A DNA stretch of 64,000 nt from Rhodovulum robiginosum (GCF_003944755.1 NZ_RWGU01000050.1:339594-403593), one strand, 5' to 3'. Numbered from the stretch's first letter, positions 34,348-44,374 are shown. Numbers and translations: made by a program. The notes: generated by a model from the letters alone, not told the origin.

Positions 34348-35093
34348 GGCTTAAGGCGCACCGGGCGGTCTGGCAAGCACCGCGCCCGGCTTGGAATCAA
34401 CAAAAATGCATATGAAATCTATGAATCATGATCGAGCCTGATCGCGGTCAGGGTATCGATGTCTCCCTTTCTGACTTTCGGATGACGCATCAGGCGAAAC
34501 AAGCCAGCGGTGCAAAACATGACACGCGTGCTGATGGCCGCCCTTCTCGACGCGGTCCTGGCCCTGCCCGCCGCCTATCGCGCCACGGCGCAGGGCAGGG
34601 CGCTCCTGCTGTTTGAACTGCGCCTGGGCACCGGTCAGCGCATCGGGAACGTGCTCTAGATGCAGTTGGGCGACATCGAAGCGGGCGGCATCAACGTCCG
34701 CCACTCCAAGACCGGGAAGCGGCTATAAATACCGCTCACCGCGCGCCCGGCGGGGCGCTCAGCACCGCCGAGCGTCATCCTCACGAACAGCCGCGCCACC
34801 GGCCTGTGGTCCTACTGAGGCGCAGCGCTGGCGGTGATGAAGGTGCGCCGCCAGATCGGGGCCGGAGGATACCACATTCACGGGATGCGCTATACCGCCA
34901 CCCCAGAATGACAGACGAGGGAATCGCCGCGGTCACGAGGGGAATGCAGGACATGACGGCGCACTGCACCGCGAGCGTCCGGTAGAAGGTCAGGGCACCA
35001 AAGGCCCAGGAACAACGCAAGTGAACGAAACGAAACCAAAAAGCGAATGTTGTGGGAGTTGTTGAGAAACCCCGCGCCGAATCCGCCAAGTAT
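34348..35093. other. Gene-poor stretch left of attL
   Basis: Between the waaA start and the left attachment site there is no intact gene. The middle holds a decayed integrase (34519-34911). The first 80 bases after waaA are AT-rich (aaaaatgcatatgaaatc) and may carry the waaA promoter on the minus strand. The last 180 bases before attL show no recognisable coding signal. The whole stretch looks like debris of an older integration. Confidence 0.6.
34519..34911 (+). pseudogene. Decayed tyrosine recombinase (integrase) remnant
   Basis: One reading frame, interrupted by three different stops (TAG at 34657, TAA at 34726 and a TGA near 34820), still spells the core of a tyrosine integrase: LRLGTGQRIGNVL, then QLGDIEAGGINVRHSKTGKRL, then IPLTARP, and finally GYHIHGMRYTAT, which corresponds to the HGLRxTA box. 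The N-terminal half and the catalytic end after the box are missing. It differs clearly from the intact integrase at 42715-44307, so it is a leftover from another element rather than a duplicate. Confidence 0.8.
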
Positions 35094-35110
35094 TGGAGGC
35101 GAGTACCGGA
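35094..35110. repeat. attL: left copy of 17-bp tRNA-Cys attachment core
   Basis: The sequence tggaggcgagtaccgga is identical to 44375-44391, the 3' end (CCA, acceptor arm and start of the T arm, read on the plus strand) of tRNA-Cys. It is the left end of a 9.3-kb element. Matching stops at both sides of the 17 bases. Confidence 0.9.
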
Positions 35111-35169
35111 CCCGCTACCATTTTTCTAAGCCACTGGAAGGCTTGAACAATCGCGTGCGAGGTTGAGTT

Positions 35170-35192
35170 GTGTGTCGCACTTCGTGTCACAC
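35170..35192. promoter_or_regulatory. Left arm-type site of the element
   Basis: Two GTGTCNCAC motifs separated by three bases (gtgtcgcac ttc gtgtcacac) lie 60 bases inside attL. The same 23-base unit, differing at only two positions and in the same orientation, lies inside attR at 44313-44335. Paired sites of this sort near both ends are expected for integrase arm binding or for an excision factor. Confidence 0.7.
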
Positions 35193-35500
35193 TTATGCTG
35201 TCTTGGTTGTGCTTCTGTCAACCGCCGGGTGTTGTCTCAGGTGGCCTTCCTATCGTCCTATAGGTGGCCCGAATGCATCCTTGGCTGTCCCTTCGTCCTT
35301 TAGTGAGGGCGGGTCACGTCTTGGCGCTTCTGTCCCTCTGTAGGTGGTGCGGGTGCTGACCCTATGGCGCTTTCTGTGTCCAATGGTACGGGCGAGGCGC
35401 GAACCGGGGCGTGTCCCCCACCGGGCGGGTAGGGTATGGGGGAAGTTGGCGCGTGGCTGTGTATAGATCGGGTCACGAAAAAATGTTTCGGGATTTTTCG

Positions 35501-36832
35501 ATGGCCGATGAAACCAAGTCTGACTTCGCTTTGAGGATGGCGGCGATAGCTGCCACTCTGCCCAGCCAACTGGCGGATCACTCATGGGCGTTTGAGCCGT
35601 ATCTGGTGGCGTCAAATCGCGATGCACAGAACCTTATCGACTTGCTCATGGATGACGTGTGCGCGGAGTGGGCAGCGGCATTCCCCAAGCGCAAACCGAG
35701 CCCCAACACGCAACGGAAGTTTATCGACTGCGGAAGTGTAATCCTTGCTAACTTGATGCGCGCGAAGTGCAACAAATGGCCGACGACAATCGGCATGTAT
35801 CGCAGCAACGAGGCACTGGACCGGGAACGGCGATACCGACCTGAATATATGACAGCAGACAGGTTCACGACCGTGCAGGACTGGTTGTGCAAACTTGGCC
35901 ACATTGAAATGGTCAAGCGCGGCTTCAATCTTCCCGACCATAGTCAAACCAGCCGCTTCGCATTGACCGAAAAGGGTGCAAGCGAACTGCAAGCTGAGGA
36001 TTGGACCTTTGGTGACTTCCGAGTGGAGAGGGGCAAAGAACCCATTCGGTTGAAAGACAAGAAGGACCGGCTTTGCGGATACGACGATACGCCCGACACG
36101 ATGGCGATGCGGGCACGTCTGGAAGAGATCAACGCAAAGCTGGACGCGACCGATATAGACACGACGCGACCGCTCACGATCCATGACCGAAAACCCGAAT
36201 ACCAAGGCCGCAAGGTGCGCCTGCACCGGGTCTTCAACCGGGGCAACTTCGATTGCGGTGGCCGCTTTCACGGCGGTTGGTGGCAGAACGTCAAAAGCCA
36301 TGTGCGCCCCGCGATCACGATAGACGGGCAGCACACCATCGAAGCCGACTTTAGCGGTTTCAACCCGGCGGTGCTGTTGGCAGAGGCGGGCCAGCCCATA
36401 CCGGAAGACCCCTATTCTCCAATAGTGGGGGCGAATGCGGACGAAGATTTACGGGACCATGCCAAGGCCACGCTTGCCGCCTTGCTCAACTCCAAGACAG
36501 GCACGACAGAGGAACCCCGCGACTTCGACAGCACCCGGTGGGGCATGACAGCAGAGGACTTCCGCGCGCAGGTGCTGGACGCCTTCCCGATGGTTCCCGC
36601 CATGCTGGGCACCGACAAGGGCCTGACCCTGCAACGGCTGGAAAGCGATATGGCTGAGGCGATCATGCTGCACTTTGTCAGGCAGGGCCATGCGATCCTG
36701 CCCATCCATGACGCCTTCATCGTGCAGGCCCATCTGGAACGGGAACTGGTGCAGGTGATGAAGGACACCTTCAAGGCGAGGCTGGGGCAGGTTCCCCCTG
36801 TCAAAGTCACCCCGGCTTACGCCCTGCGCTGA
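35501..36832 (+). CDS. Diverged family-A-polymerase-like protein of the element
   Basis: A 443-residue protein with no close family that I can name. Its C-terminal half keeps a spaced set of motifs seen in family A DNA polymerases and single-subunit RNA polymerases: EADFSGFNP (D283, like motif A), a Lys/Asn-containing helix HAKATLAALLNS (like motif B), and PIHDAF (H403-D404, like motif C). The N-terminal 200 residues look like a winged-helix-containing region (YMTADRFTTVQDWLCKLGHIEM...FALTEKG). The ATG at 35501 follows GGGA at a 7-base spacing; an in-frame ATG at 35483 is an alternative. A role in element replication or RNA/DNA priming is inference. Confidence 0.75.
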   Translation: MADETKSDFALRMAAIAATLPSQLADHSWAFEPYLVASNRDAQNLIDLLMDDVCAEWAAAFPKRKPSPNTQRKFIDCGSVILANLMRAKCNKWPTTIGMYRSNEALDRERRYRPEYMTADRFTTVQDWLCKLGHIEMVKRGFNLPDHSQTSRFALTEKGASELQAEDWTFGDFRVERGKEPIRLKDKKDRLCGYDDTPDTMAMRARLEEINAKLDATDIDTTRPLTIHDRKPEYQGRKVRLHRVFNRGNFDCGGRFHGGWWQNVKSHVRPAITIDGQHTIEADFSGFNPAVLLAEAGQPIPEDPYSPIVGANADEDLRDHAKATLAALLNSKTGTTEEPRDFDSTRWGMTAEDFRAQVLDAFPMVPAMLGTDKGLTLQRLESDMAEAIMLHFVRQGHAILPIHDAFIVQAHLERELVQVMKDTFKARLGQVPPVKVTPAYALR

Positions 36833-36855
36833 CCTGCCCCTATAAACCCAATATT

Positions 36856-36874
36856 CCCATTACTGGGGCAAATA
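36856..36874. repeat. Left copy of 19-bp repeat flanking mod-res
   Basis: The sequence cccattactggggcaaata occurs here, between the polymerase-like gene and mod, and again at 41570-41588 after res, in the same orientation. Its first half is an imperfect palindrome (CCCA-TTAC-TGGG). The two copies bracket exactly the restriction-modification pair. Confidence 0.85.
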
Positions 36875-36944
36875 AGGGACCGCTGGATTTTCCCTGTCCC
36901 GTCAGGCACAAAGGGCGAAAAGACGAACACGGGGGCGACCATTC

Positions 36945-38882
36945 ATGCAGAACCTTCTCGATGACCTGACGGCGCTTCTCCAAGCCGAACAGGCGTTCAT
37001 CTCGGATGGGGCGATCCTCAAGAATGCGGTGATCGAGGCGGCGCTGAACATGGACGCGCGGCTGCTGGAACTGTTGATGCAGTCCGACACGATCAAGGCG
37101 CATTTCTTTGCCGAGGTCGCGGGGGCGCTGGTCTTTGACAAGGTGAAGTTTCAGGACTTCGTGTCCAACAAAGCCTTCCTGCCCGACAGCTACACAGCCT
37201 TCAAGAACCGGATCGGCCTGACCGATGGGCGCGGCGATTACCTGAGCCAGTCGCGGGACGTGGTGCTGGCGTGGCCCTACAAGGATTGCGTGCTGGAAGG
37301 CGGCATGACGAAAGAGGACCGGGGCCGCAACGAGGTGTTCTGGAACACGACGCTGGCCCCGGACGACATCACGCGCCTGTTTGAACCCAAGGTGCTGACC
37401 GGCTGGGAACGCTGGGATGCGGAGGCCGTGGCGGCAGGTAAGGCAAAGCCCGTGGATGCGGTGTCGGAGGACGACAACCTGCTTATCAAGGGCAACAACC
37501 TGCTGGCGCTGCATTCGCTGAAAGCGCGCTATGCGGGCAAGGTGAAGCTGATCTATATCGACCCGCCCTATAACACCGGCAATGACGGGTTCCGGTATAA
37601 TGACCGTTTCAACCACTCTGCATGGCTGACCTTCTTCAAGGGGCGACTTGAAATCGCGAAGTCGCTACTCACCCGCGATGGTGCAATCTTCGTCACACTG
37701 GATGATACTGAAGTACACTACGCGAAAGTGATGATGGATGAGGTCTTCGGGCGTGAAAAGTTTGTAGCGCACATTGCGTGGCAAAAGAGAACCTCACCCG
37801 ACGACCGGGTTATTCTTGGCAACTCACATGACAACATTCTTGTCTTTGCCCGTGAGCAAGGCACAACCAAGCGGTCCAACGGCACCTTCAAGACTATCTT
37901 TGAGGAAAGCGCCAATCGCTTGCCCATGACAGACAAGCAGCGCGCGGAATATAAGAACCCAGACAATGACCCCAAAGGACCATGGGTTCATAGAGACTTC
38001 ACCGCCCAGAACCAAAAGAAGAATGGCAAGTGGGGCCGTGAAAATCAGATGTATTGGATCACCGCGCCGTCTGGCGACAGGTTCTATCCACCAGAAGGCT
38101 ATTGCTGGAAAGTGACTGAGGAAGAATACCGCATCCTTGAGAAAGAGAAACGTCTTTGGTTCGGCAAGGATGGAAGCAATCAACCAAGACGTAAGAAGTA
38201 CCTCAAGGACGAAAACGGTATTCAGTCATCGACTTGGTGGGCGCATCAAGATGCAGGGACGAATGAACAGGCCAAGAAAGAGTTGAATGCAATCGTCGGT
38301 TCGGATGAAGCGTCTGACTTCACACCAAAGCCTGAGCGACTGTTACAACGCATTGTCCACATTGCCACCAATCCCGGTGACATCGTTTTGGACTTCTATT
38401 CCGGCTCAGGAACGACAGCGGCAGTTGCGCACAAGATGGGTCGTCGCTGGATCGCCGTTGAACAGATGGACTACATTCTTGAGTTGCCCGCATCGCGCCT
38501 CAAGAAAGTCATCGAAGGCGAACAGGGCGGCATTTCCAAAGCCGTCGAGTGGCAAGGCGGCGGATCGTTTGTCTATGCCGAACTTGCGGCCTCCAACTCG
38601 GCCTTTGCCGACCGGATCGAAGCGGCCCCGGACATGGCCGCGCTGCAAACCATTCATGCCGACATGCAGGCCACCGGCTATCTGCGCTATGACGTAGACC
38701 TGAGCGCCTTCGACATCAAAGACTTCGCCGCCCTTCCGCTGGAAGACGCCAAGCGCGTTTTGATGGACTGCCTTGATGCCAACCACCTCTATGTCAATCT
38801 CGGCTCTCTTGGCGATGTAGACTTCGACATTGCGGAAGACGACAGGCGCGCGACCCGCTCTTTCTATGAGCTGGACCAATGA
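36945..38882 (+). CDS. mod: Type III restriction-modification system, Mod methyltransferase
   Basis: A 645-residue beta-class DNA methyltransferase. The catalytic motif IV DPPY is at 206-209 (YIDPPYNTG), and the S-adenosylmethionine motif DFYSGSGTT is at 483-491, an order typical of type III Mod and other beta-class enzymes. Between them lies the target-recognition region (about 235-470), where the DNA is clearly AT-richer: one 60-base line at 38101 has 26 G+C against 37 at 37021. Mod recognises and methylates adenine in a short asymmetric site and also guides Res. The res gene starts inside its stop (ATGA-type overlap). Confidence 0.95.
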   Translation: MQNLLDDLTALLQAEQAFISDGAILKNAVIEAALNMDARLLELLMQSDTIKAHFFAEVAGALVFDKVKFQDFVSNKAFLPDSYTAFKNRIGLTDGRGDYLSQSRDVVLAWPYKDCVLEGGMTKEDRGRNEVFWNTTLAPDDITRLFEPKVLTGWERWDAEAVAAGKAKPVDAVSEDDNLLIKGNNLLALHSLKARYAGKVKLIYIDPPYNTGNDGFRYNDRFNHSAWLTFFKGRLEIAKSLLTRDGAIFVTLDDTEVHYAKVMMDEVFGREKFVAHIAWQKRTSPDDRVILGNSHDNILVFAREQGTTKRSNGTFKTIFEESANRLPMTDKQRAEYKNPDNDPKGPWVHRDFTAQNQKKNGKWGRENQMYWITAPSGDRFYPPEGYCWKVTEEEYRILEKEKRLWFGKDGSNQPRRKKYLKDENGIQSSTWWAHQDAGTNEQAKKELNAIVGSDEASDFTPKPERLLQRIVHIATNPGDIVLDFYSGSGTTAAVAHKMGRRWIAVEQMDYILELPASRLKKVIEGEQGGISKAVEWQGGGSFVYAELAASNSAFADRIEAAPDMAALQTIHADMQATGYLRYDVDLSAFDIKDFAALPLEDAKRVLMDCLDANHLYVNLGSLGDVDFDIAEDDRRATRSFYELDQ

Positions 38883-41515
38883 GCCAGACCCTAAACGACA
38901 AGCTGAACGGGGCGGTTGAACTCGGGCTGCTCAAGAAGGACATCCCCGACCATGTGACGGGCAACATCGCGGGCAAGATCGAACTGAGGCCCTATCAGGT
39001 CACGGCGCTGGAACGCTGGCTCTACTACATCGAAGACTTCCCGCAACGCCCGACCAACCCGCACCTGCTGTTCCACATGGCCACGGGCAGCGGCAAGACG
39101 GTGCTGATGGCGGCGCTGATCCTGGACCTGTACCGGCGCGGCTATCGCAACTTCCTGTTCTTCGTAAACTCTGCCCAGATCATCGAGAAGACCAAGGAAA
39201 ACTTCCTCAACCCCGCATCGGCCAAGCACCTGTTCGCGCCCAGTGTGCGGATTGATGACAAGCCGGTGGACATCCGCGCGGTGGACACCTTCGACGCGGT
39301 GAATACGGACGCGATCAACATCCACTTCACCACCATTCAAGGGCTGCACACAAGGATGCAGGCCCCGAAAGAGAATGCCGTCACCATCGAAGACTTCCGC
39401 GACTACAAGGTGGTGATGATCTCGGACGAGGCGCACCACCTGAACGCCGAGACCAAGAGCAAGGACAAGCTGACCAAGGACGAAGCGAAGGAAAAGGCCA
39501 GTTGGGAAGGCACGGTATCCGAGATTTTCCGCCAGCATCCTGAAAACATGCTGTTGGAGTTTACCGCGACCGTGGACCTGAGCAACGACGCGATCCGGGC
39601 GAAGTATGCCGACAAGATACTGTACGACTATTCGCTGCGGCAGTTTCGCGAAGACGGCTATTCCAAGGACATCGAGTTGCGGCAAGCCGATCTGCCACCC
39701 GAGGCCCGGATGATGCAGGCGATGGTCCTGAGCCAGTACCGCCGGAAGGTGGCCGAGGCGCATGGGCTGCATTGCAAGCCTGTAATCCTGATGAAGTCCA
39801 AGACCATCGCGGCCTCTGGCGAGAATGAAGTGGCGTTCACGGCGATGGTGGCCGGGCTGACGGGCGAGGCGCTGGACGCGCTGAGGGCGGCCTCTGAGGG
39901 CGATGAGACCCTTTCGCGGGCCTTCGCCTTCATCATGGACGAACGGGCCATGAGCGGCGCGGATTTCGCCCGTGAGCTACAGGGCGATTTTGCCCCCGAG
40001 AAGGTGGTGAACGTCAACAACCCCAAGGACTTGGAAAACAGACAGATAGAACTCAACGCCTTGGAGGATCGGGACAACGAGATACGGGTGATCTTCGCCG
40101 TCGATAAGCTGAACGAAGGCTGGGACGTGCTGAACCTGTTCGACATCGTGCGGCTGTATGACACCCGCGACGGCAAGGCCAACAAGGTGGGTAAGACCAC
40201 GATGGCCGAGGCGCAGTTGATCGGGCGCGGGGCGCGGTACTTCCCGTTCATCGCCCCGGACCAACCGGACGCGGCACGGGAAAAGCGCAAGTATGACAGC
40301 GCGGTGGACCATCCTTTGCGGGTGCTGGAAGGGCTGCACTATCACTGTTCGCACAATCCCAAGTACATCCAAGACATCCGCAATGCCTTGCGGGAAACCG
40401 GGATGCTGGACGACACCGCTCGAACGGTGCGCTTGAGGCTCAAGGACAGCTTCAAGCAGTCCTCCCTATATGTGAGTGAATACGTCTGGACAAATGACCG
40501 GGTGAAGAACCCGCGCGACGGTGTGGACGGGCTGGACGCCTACAAGATCGAAGGCCCGTTCACCTATCCCAACCTGATGACAGGCCGGGTGACGGAAGCC
40601 TCTGCCTTTGGCGGTGGGCAGTTGACGCTGAAACCGTCGAGCAAGGAACCCGTGTCCCGCGACTTTAAGCTGGCCGACTTTGGCAGGGCCATTCTGGGCT
40701 TTGCGATGGATGCCAACGACTTCTTCCACTTCGCCAACTTGCGGACCTATTTCCCGCAACTCGCCAGCGCCTCGCAGTTTGTGACCTCCGATACCTATCT
40801 GGGCGGCGTGACAGTGAGCGTGCGCGGTTTGCCCGATGACTTGGACAACCTGACCGCACGGCAAAAGCTGGACATCGCGCAATACGTTCTGCACCAGATC
40901 GAAAGCGGCGTGAAACGTGAAAGCGTCGAGTATATCGGCACCAAGGACTTCAAGCCGGAACCCATCAAGGACCGCTTCACCGACAAGGTGCTGAAACTGA
41001 GGATCGAAGGCGAGACGGGCCTGAGTTGGGTGAAGGGTGAAAGCAACGTGCCGGGGCTGGACCAGATCGACCTGAGCGGCAAGGACTGGCACGCCTACGA
41101 CGACAGCTACGGCACGGACCAAGAAAAGCACTTCATCAAGTATATGCACGATCAGGAAGCCCGACTTCGGGGCGTGTATGACGACTTCTACCTGCTACGG
41201 AATGAGAAGGCGGTGAAGCTGTACGACTTCGACACCGGACGCGCCTTTGAACCCGACTTCGTTCTGTTTCTGAAGAAGAAGGGCGAAGAAGCCAGCACAA
41301 TCTTGCAGCTATTCATCGAACCCAAGGGCGACCAGTTGCGCCCGCAAGACGATTGGAAGCAGGACTTTCTTGAGCAAGTGAAAGCCAAGGCCCGACTTGA
41401 GACGGTATTCCAAGGTCGGGATTACACGGTTCTTGGATTGCCCTTCTTCAATGAGACGGGTCAGACCAATACCGACTTTAAAGCGGCGTTCGAGGCCGAG
41501 GCATTAGAGCCATGA
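38879..41515 (+). CDS. res: Type III restriction-modification system, Res endonuclease/translocase
   Basis: An 878-residue SF2 helicase-nuclease. Walker A is ATGSGKT (68-74), the DEAH-like box is SDEAHH (182-187), motif VI includes [12 protein letters not shown], and a PD-(D/E)xK nuclease closes the protein with EPDF (791-794) and EPKGD (814-818). All catalytic residues are intact, so it should cut DNA together with Mod. It overlaps mod by 4 bases, as expected for a pair made in fixed ratio. Confidence 0.95.
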   Translation: MSQTLNDKLNGAVELGLLKKDIPDHVTGNIAGKIELRPYQVTALERWLYYIEDFPQRPTNPHLLFHMATGSGKTVLMAALILDLYRRGYRNFLFFVNSAQIIEKTKENFLNPASAKHLFAPSVRIDDKPVDIRAVDTFDAVNTDAINIHFTTIQGLHTRMQAPKENAVTIEDFRDYKVVMISDEAHHLNAETKSKDKLTKDEAKEKASWEGTVSEIFRQHPENMLLEFTATVDLSNDAIRAKYADKILYDYSLRQFREDGYSKDIELRQADLPPEARMMQAMVLSQYRRKVAEAHGLHCKPVILMKSKTIAASGENEVAFTAMVAGLTGEALDALRAASEGDETLSRAFAFIMDERAMSGADFARELQGDFAPEKVVNVNNPKDLENRQIELNALEDRDNEIRVIFAVDKLNEGWDVLNLFDIVRLYDTRDGKANKVGKTTMAEAQLIGRGARYFPFIAPDQPDAAREKRKYDSAVDHPLRVLEGLHYHCSHNPKYIQDIRNALRETGMLDDTARTVRLRLKDSFKQSSLYVSEYVWTNDRVKNPRDGVDGLDAYKIEGPFTYPNLMTGRVTEASAFGGGQLTLKPSSKEPVSRDFKLADFGRAILGFAMDANDFFHFANLRTYFPQLASASQFVTSDTYLGGVTVSVRGLPDDLDNLTARQKLDIAQYVLHQIESGVKRESVEYIGTKDFKPEPIKDRFTDKVLKLRIEGETGLSWVKGESNVPGLDQIDLSGKDWHAYDDSYGTDQEKHFIKYMHDQEARLRGVYDDFYLLRNEKAVKLYDFDTGRAFEPDFVLFLKKKGEEASTILQLFIEPKGDQLRPQDDWKQDFLEQVKAKARLETVFQGRDYTVLGLPFFNETGQTNTDFKAAFEAEALEP

Positions 41516-41569
41516 TGCTACTCAGTCCGGCTATATGTGGGTAGCTCGTGGGGTTAATAATGGTTTCAC

Positions 41570-41588
41570 CCCATTACTGGGGCAAATA
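41570..41588. repeat. Right copy of 19-bp repeat flanking mod-res
   Basis: Identical to 36856-36874 in sequence and orientation. It lies in the 92-base gap between the convergent res and XRE-regulator stops, so it is not in a promoter position for the regulator gene. This favours a recombination footprint over an operator. Confidence 0.85.
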
Positions 41589-41607
41589 GGCCGGGGCCGT
41601 GGCAGGC

Positions 41608-41850
41608 TCAGTCCGACATCTTGGCCAGCCTGCCCACGATCTCGGTAGGATCGAAGCCAAGCACCTCGCCCAGCTTGACCAGTTCCACCACATCCACCCG
41701 GCGTTGACCGCTTTCCAGCCGCGCGATGAAGGACTGGTAGACCTTCATCCGCTCTGCAAGTTCCACCTGCTTCAAGCCTGCCTCGCCGCGCTTCTCGATG
41801 AGATAGCGGATAAGAGCATCATGCCTTTGATCTCCAAGAGTTTTAGGCAT
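41608..41850 (-). CDS. XRE-family helix-turn-helix regulator
   Basis: An 80-residue protein with a Cro/C1-type HTH: KQVELAERMKVYQSFIARLESGQRRVDVVELVKLGEVLG. Such small regulators often control restriction-modification genes (C proteins) or element genes; it stands opposite to res and divergent from the membrane-protein gene. The ATG at 41850 follows GGGGCG at 6 bases; an ATG 7 codons upstream is possible. It could set the timing of mod/res expression (inference). Confidence 0.88.
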   Translation of the reverse strand: MPKTLGDQRHDALIRYLIEKRGEAGLKQVELAERMKVYQSFIARLESGQRRVDVVELVKLGEVLGFDPTEIVGRLAKMSD

Positions 41851-41987
41851 GAACGCCCCATGCTGTTGCACTGGGCGCGTTGACTATATCTCAAAACTAG
41901 GTATCTAAAATCTGGATATTGATCGTCCTTGCTGTCCGGTGTCGGGCCGTGCCGGGGCGCGCGTCAGTCTCACCATCGGAGCGCCCT

Positions 41988-42722
41988 ATGAGCCTCAACA
42001 ACAAGTCACCTGACCACCACATCGCCTACGGTGCTGCGACCGAAGGTTTTGCCGCTGCGAGTACCAGCCTTGGCGTGATCGGGCGCTATTGGTGGAACGT
42101 GCAAATGCAACTCTTGGTTGCCACCGGCACCATGCGGTTTTTCCGCGCGTATTGGTGGCTGTTTCTCGTTGCCGGTTTCTTGCTATTGGCTTTCGTCATG
42201 CCCTTGGGTGTTGCTTTCGTGGTGAGCGCCTTTTGCGCGGGCGCAATGAACCCGAAAGCGGAAGACAACTTCATTGTGCCGCTCAGGCACGAAGATAACG
42301 CGCCGATGGGTGAGCCTGCCGCAACTGAACCAGATGAAGCTGTTTTTACGTCCCAGCCTGATAGCTTGGAGGACGTCCACCTTGCGGCGGGTATGCACCA
42401 TGTCGGCTATTTGACAGCGATAAAGCGCGACCTCGATGACAAAGAGATTGCCGCCGCTGCGCTAGGCGCATTCGATGGAACGGTGCAGGCATTCGGTCTG
42501 AAACTGTCCGATCTCGACATGCACACCAACGGCGCGGCATTCATCGTTGCGCAACTGACCGCGCTTGAGCGCATGGACGAAGTTGACCCGGAGTGGATAG
42601 CAGAAGTCACGGAAGAAGCGATGACCTCCGAAACACTCGAAGCGATCCGCGCGGAAGCTGGCCGTTTTGCGTTCACGATGGAAGGGGCCATGCAAAATGG
42701 CCCCGACCAGCCGACTAGTTAG
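41988..42722 (+). CDS. Element-encoded membrane protein of unknown function
   Basis: A 244-residue protein. One long or two short hydrophobic segments lie at about residues 53-85 (WWLFLVAGFLLLAFVMPLGVAFVVSAF), preceded by a Trp/Arg-rich amphipathic stretch. The C-terminal 150 residues are acidic and helical (EDVHLAAGMHHVGYLTAIKRDLDDKEIAAAALGAFDG). I do not recognise it. GGAG lies 6 bases before the ATG at 41988; the frame is open further upstream without a better start. It overlaps the integrase gene end to end by 8 bases. Confidence 0.7.
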   Translation: MSLNNKSPDHHIAYGAATEGFAAASTSLGVIGRYWWNVQMQLLVATGTMRFFRAYWWLFLVAGFLLLAFVMPLGVAFVVSAFCAGAMNPKAEDNFIVPLRHEDNAPMGEPAATEPDEAVFTSQPDSLEDVHLAAGMHHVGYLTAIKRDLDDKEIAAAALGAFDGTVQAFGLKLSDLDMHTNGAAFIVAQLTALERMDEVDPEWIAEVTEEAMTSETLEAIRAEAGRFAFTMEGAMQNGPDQPTS

Positions 42723-44307
42723 CTTGGCAGATGGCGAAGCGGTCAATGTTCTCTTTCAACTGGGTCAACGTGTAGCCTTCCCGATTATAGACCTCTTGCG
42801 TGACACCAGAACGCGCGTGACCGACGATGCACTGCACAATGGGTTCGGGCACGTCTGCTTGGCTCAGCCGCGTCACAACAGTGTGCCGCAGGCTATGAAA
42901 GACAAGACCCGGCTGCTTGATGCCCAGCTTGGGCAAGAAACTCTCATTGCACCAGCGGCCCAAGTTGCGACCGTAGCCGCCATTGGCGCTGTAGCTGTAG
43001 TCTGGGAACAGGCGTGTGGCGTTCCTGCGACTTTCCACGAAGTCGAGAAAGCCAAGGCGGATCAACTCGGAATGCAGGGGCACCTTGCGCCGTCCTGCCT
43101 TAGACTTGACGCTTTTGGTGTCGTCGCCTTCGTCAGTGATGTTCAGGAACCATGTACCGCCGTCCTGCTTCACATCGGCAATGTCGAGTTGGCAAATCTC
43201 GTTCAAACGCGCCCCGGTGAACATGCCCAAGAGCATCCCCCACTTGTGGCTGTCTTTGCGCACCAGCCCGGACGGGTTCTCCGTCAACTCGGTGTAGATC
43301 AACCGCGCCTGATCCGGTGTGAAGGGCTTGCGCTCACTCTCGCTGGCCTTGTCCTTCCTCACCTTCATTCCTTCAAAGAGCGTGTGCGGAGCATGTCCGT
43401 GCCGTTCCGCCCAGTCGAAGAACATCTTGAACATCTGGATATGGCTGTTGAGTGTCCCGGCTGCGATCTTCTTGTGCCCCGGTTCCTTGATGACTTGCAT
43501 CAAGGGCATGGCTTTCAACTTGGGCTTGGTGTTTCGGCTGGCCGGTAGCACCTGCAAGACCTTCTTTACTTCGCTTGCATCTTGCTTGGTGATCGTCGCA
43601 AGCAGCCGATCAGGGCCGAAGTATTCGACAAGGATGTTCAGGTAAGCCCGGTTCTGAACCGTGGTCTTGCCCGTCCATTGGCGCGAATGCTCAGCGATGA
43701 AATCATCCACCGCCGCACCCAAGGGCGATGAGGCTGGCAGAGCGGGCGCAGGAGCGGCAGAAACGATGTTCGGGGCATCGTCATAGGAGTAATGCTCAAG
43801 GCGCTCAGCGGCTTCCAGAACGCGCCTGAGCATGTCCCGGCGACCCTTGCGTAGTTCAATGGCGATGCGGGGCAGGCTGGCCTCCCAATCGGCGTCCGAG
43901 ACTTCCATCTTCGTCTTGAAGCGGGCGATTGGCAGGTATTGGGGATGGACGCTTTCAAGATCGACCATGCTGTCATGGTCCAGCATTTCTTCGCGGGCAT
44001 CGGCCAAGGCATTCTTCGACAAGCCGCGCCGGTCCAGCCAGTCAAGGTACTGGTCCAGTTGCGCCTTGAAGTAGGCTTGCACCTTCTCGCGTATCTCGCT
44101 TTGTCTCAGTCCCGCCAATGCATTGTTCTCGCGCAGTATTCGTCCGCAGGATGCAAGATGGCGGGCCAAATCACCAGCCCGATCCGGGCAACGTGTCCGC
44201 AGGGAGATGCGCACCGTGGTCCGCTTTCCCTCTTGGGACGGAGGGATAGGCCAACGGAAGTAATAAACACCATGCCGAGAAGGGCTTAGATAGGATGACA
44301 GCATCAT
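42715..44307 (-). CDS. Tyrosine-family site-specific integrase (DUF6538 N-terminus)
   Basis: A 530-residue tyrosine recombinase. The N-terminus (SPSRHGVYYFRWPIPPS) matches the DUF6538 arm-binding module seen in many tRNA-targeting integrases. A SAM-like core-binding domain follows (about 195-320), and the catalytic domain has FTGARLNEI (Arg), SKAGRRKVPL (Lys), HSLRHTVVTRL (His-x-x-Arg) and GHARSGVTQEVYNR (His and nucleophile Tyr). All catalytic residues are present. Its start lies 68 bases from the tRNA-Cys attachment site. Confidence 0.95.
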   Translation of the reverse strand: MMLSSYLSPSRHGVYYFRWPIPPSQEGKRTTVRISLRTRCPDRAGDLARHLASCGRILRENNALAGLRQSEIREKVQAYFKAQLDQYLDWLDRRGLSKNALADAREEMLDHDSMVDLESVHPQYLPIARFKTKMEVSDADWEASLPRIAIELRKGRRDMLRRVLEAAERLEHYSYDDAPNIVSAAPAPALPASSPLGAAVDDFIAEHSRQWTGKTTVQNRAYLNILVEYFGPDRLLATITKQDASEVKKVLQVLPASRNTKPKLKAMPLMQVIKEPGHKKIAAGTLNSHIQMFKMFFDWAERHGHAPHTLFEGMKVRKDKASESERKPFTPDQARLIYTELTENPSGLVRKDSHKWGMLLGMFTGARLNEICQLDIADVKQDGGTWFLNITDEGDDTKSVKSKAGRRKVPLHSELIRLGFLDFVESRRNATRLFPDYSYSANGGYGRNLGRWCNESFLPKLGIKQPGLVFHSLRHTVVTRLSQADVPEPIVQCIVGHARSGVTQEVYNREGYTLTQLKENIDRFAICQAN

Positions 44308-44312
44308 AGGGC

Positions 44313-44335
44313 GTGTGTCCCACTTTGTGTCACAC
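44313..44335. promoter_or_regulatory. Right arm-type site of the element
   Basis: Two GTGTCNCAC motifs separated by three bases (gtgtcccac ttt gtgtcacac), 21 of 23 bases identical to the left arm site at 35170-35192. It lies 5 bases upstream of the integrase start and 40 bases inside attR, so it could also let the integrase control its own promoter. Confidence 0.7.
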
Positions 44336-44374
44336 CCGACCGTTCAGCCGCTAACCCTATGATTTAGAAAGAAA

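Noticed and set aside
35501..36832. Reverse transcriptase or retron
   Set aside because: No YxDD motif and no structured RNA gene beside it; the motif order fits family A polymerases better.
41608..41871. XRE protein as antitoxin of a toxin-antitoxin pair
   Set aside because: No small toxin gene adjoins it; its neighbours are res and a membrane-protein gene, so a regulator role is simpler.
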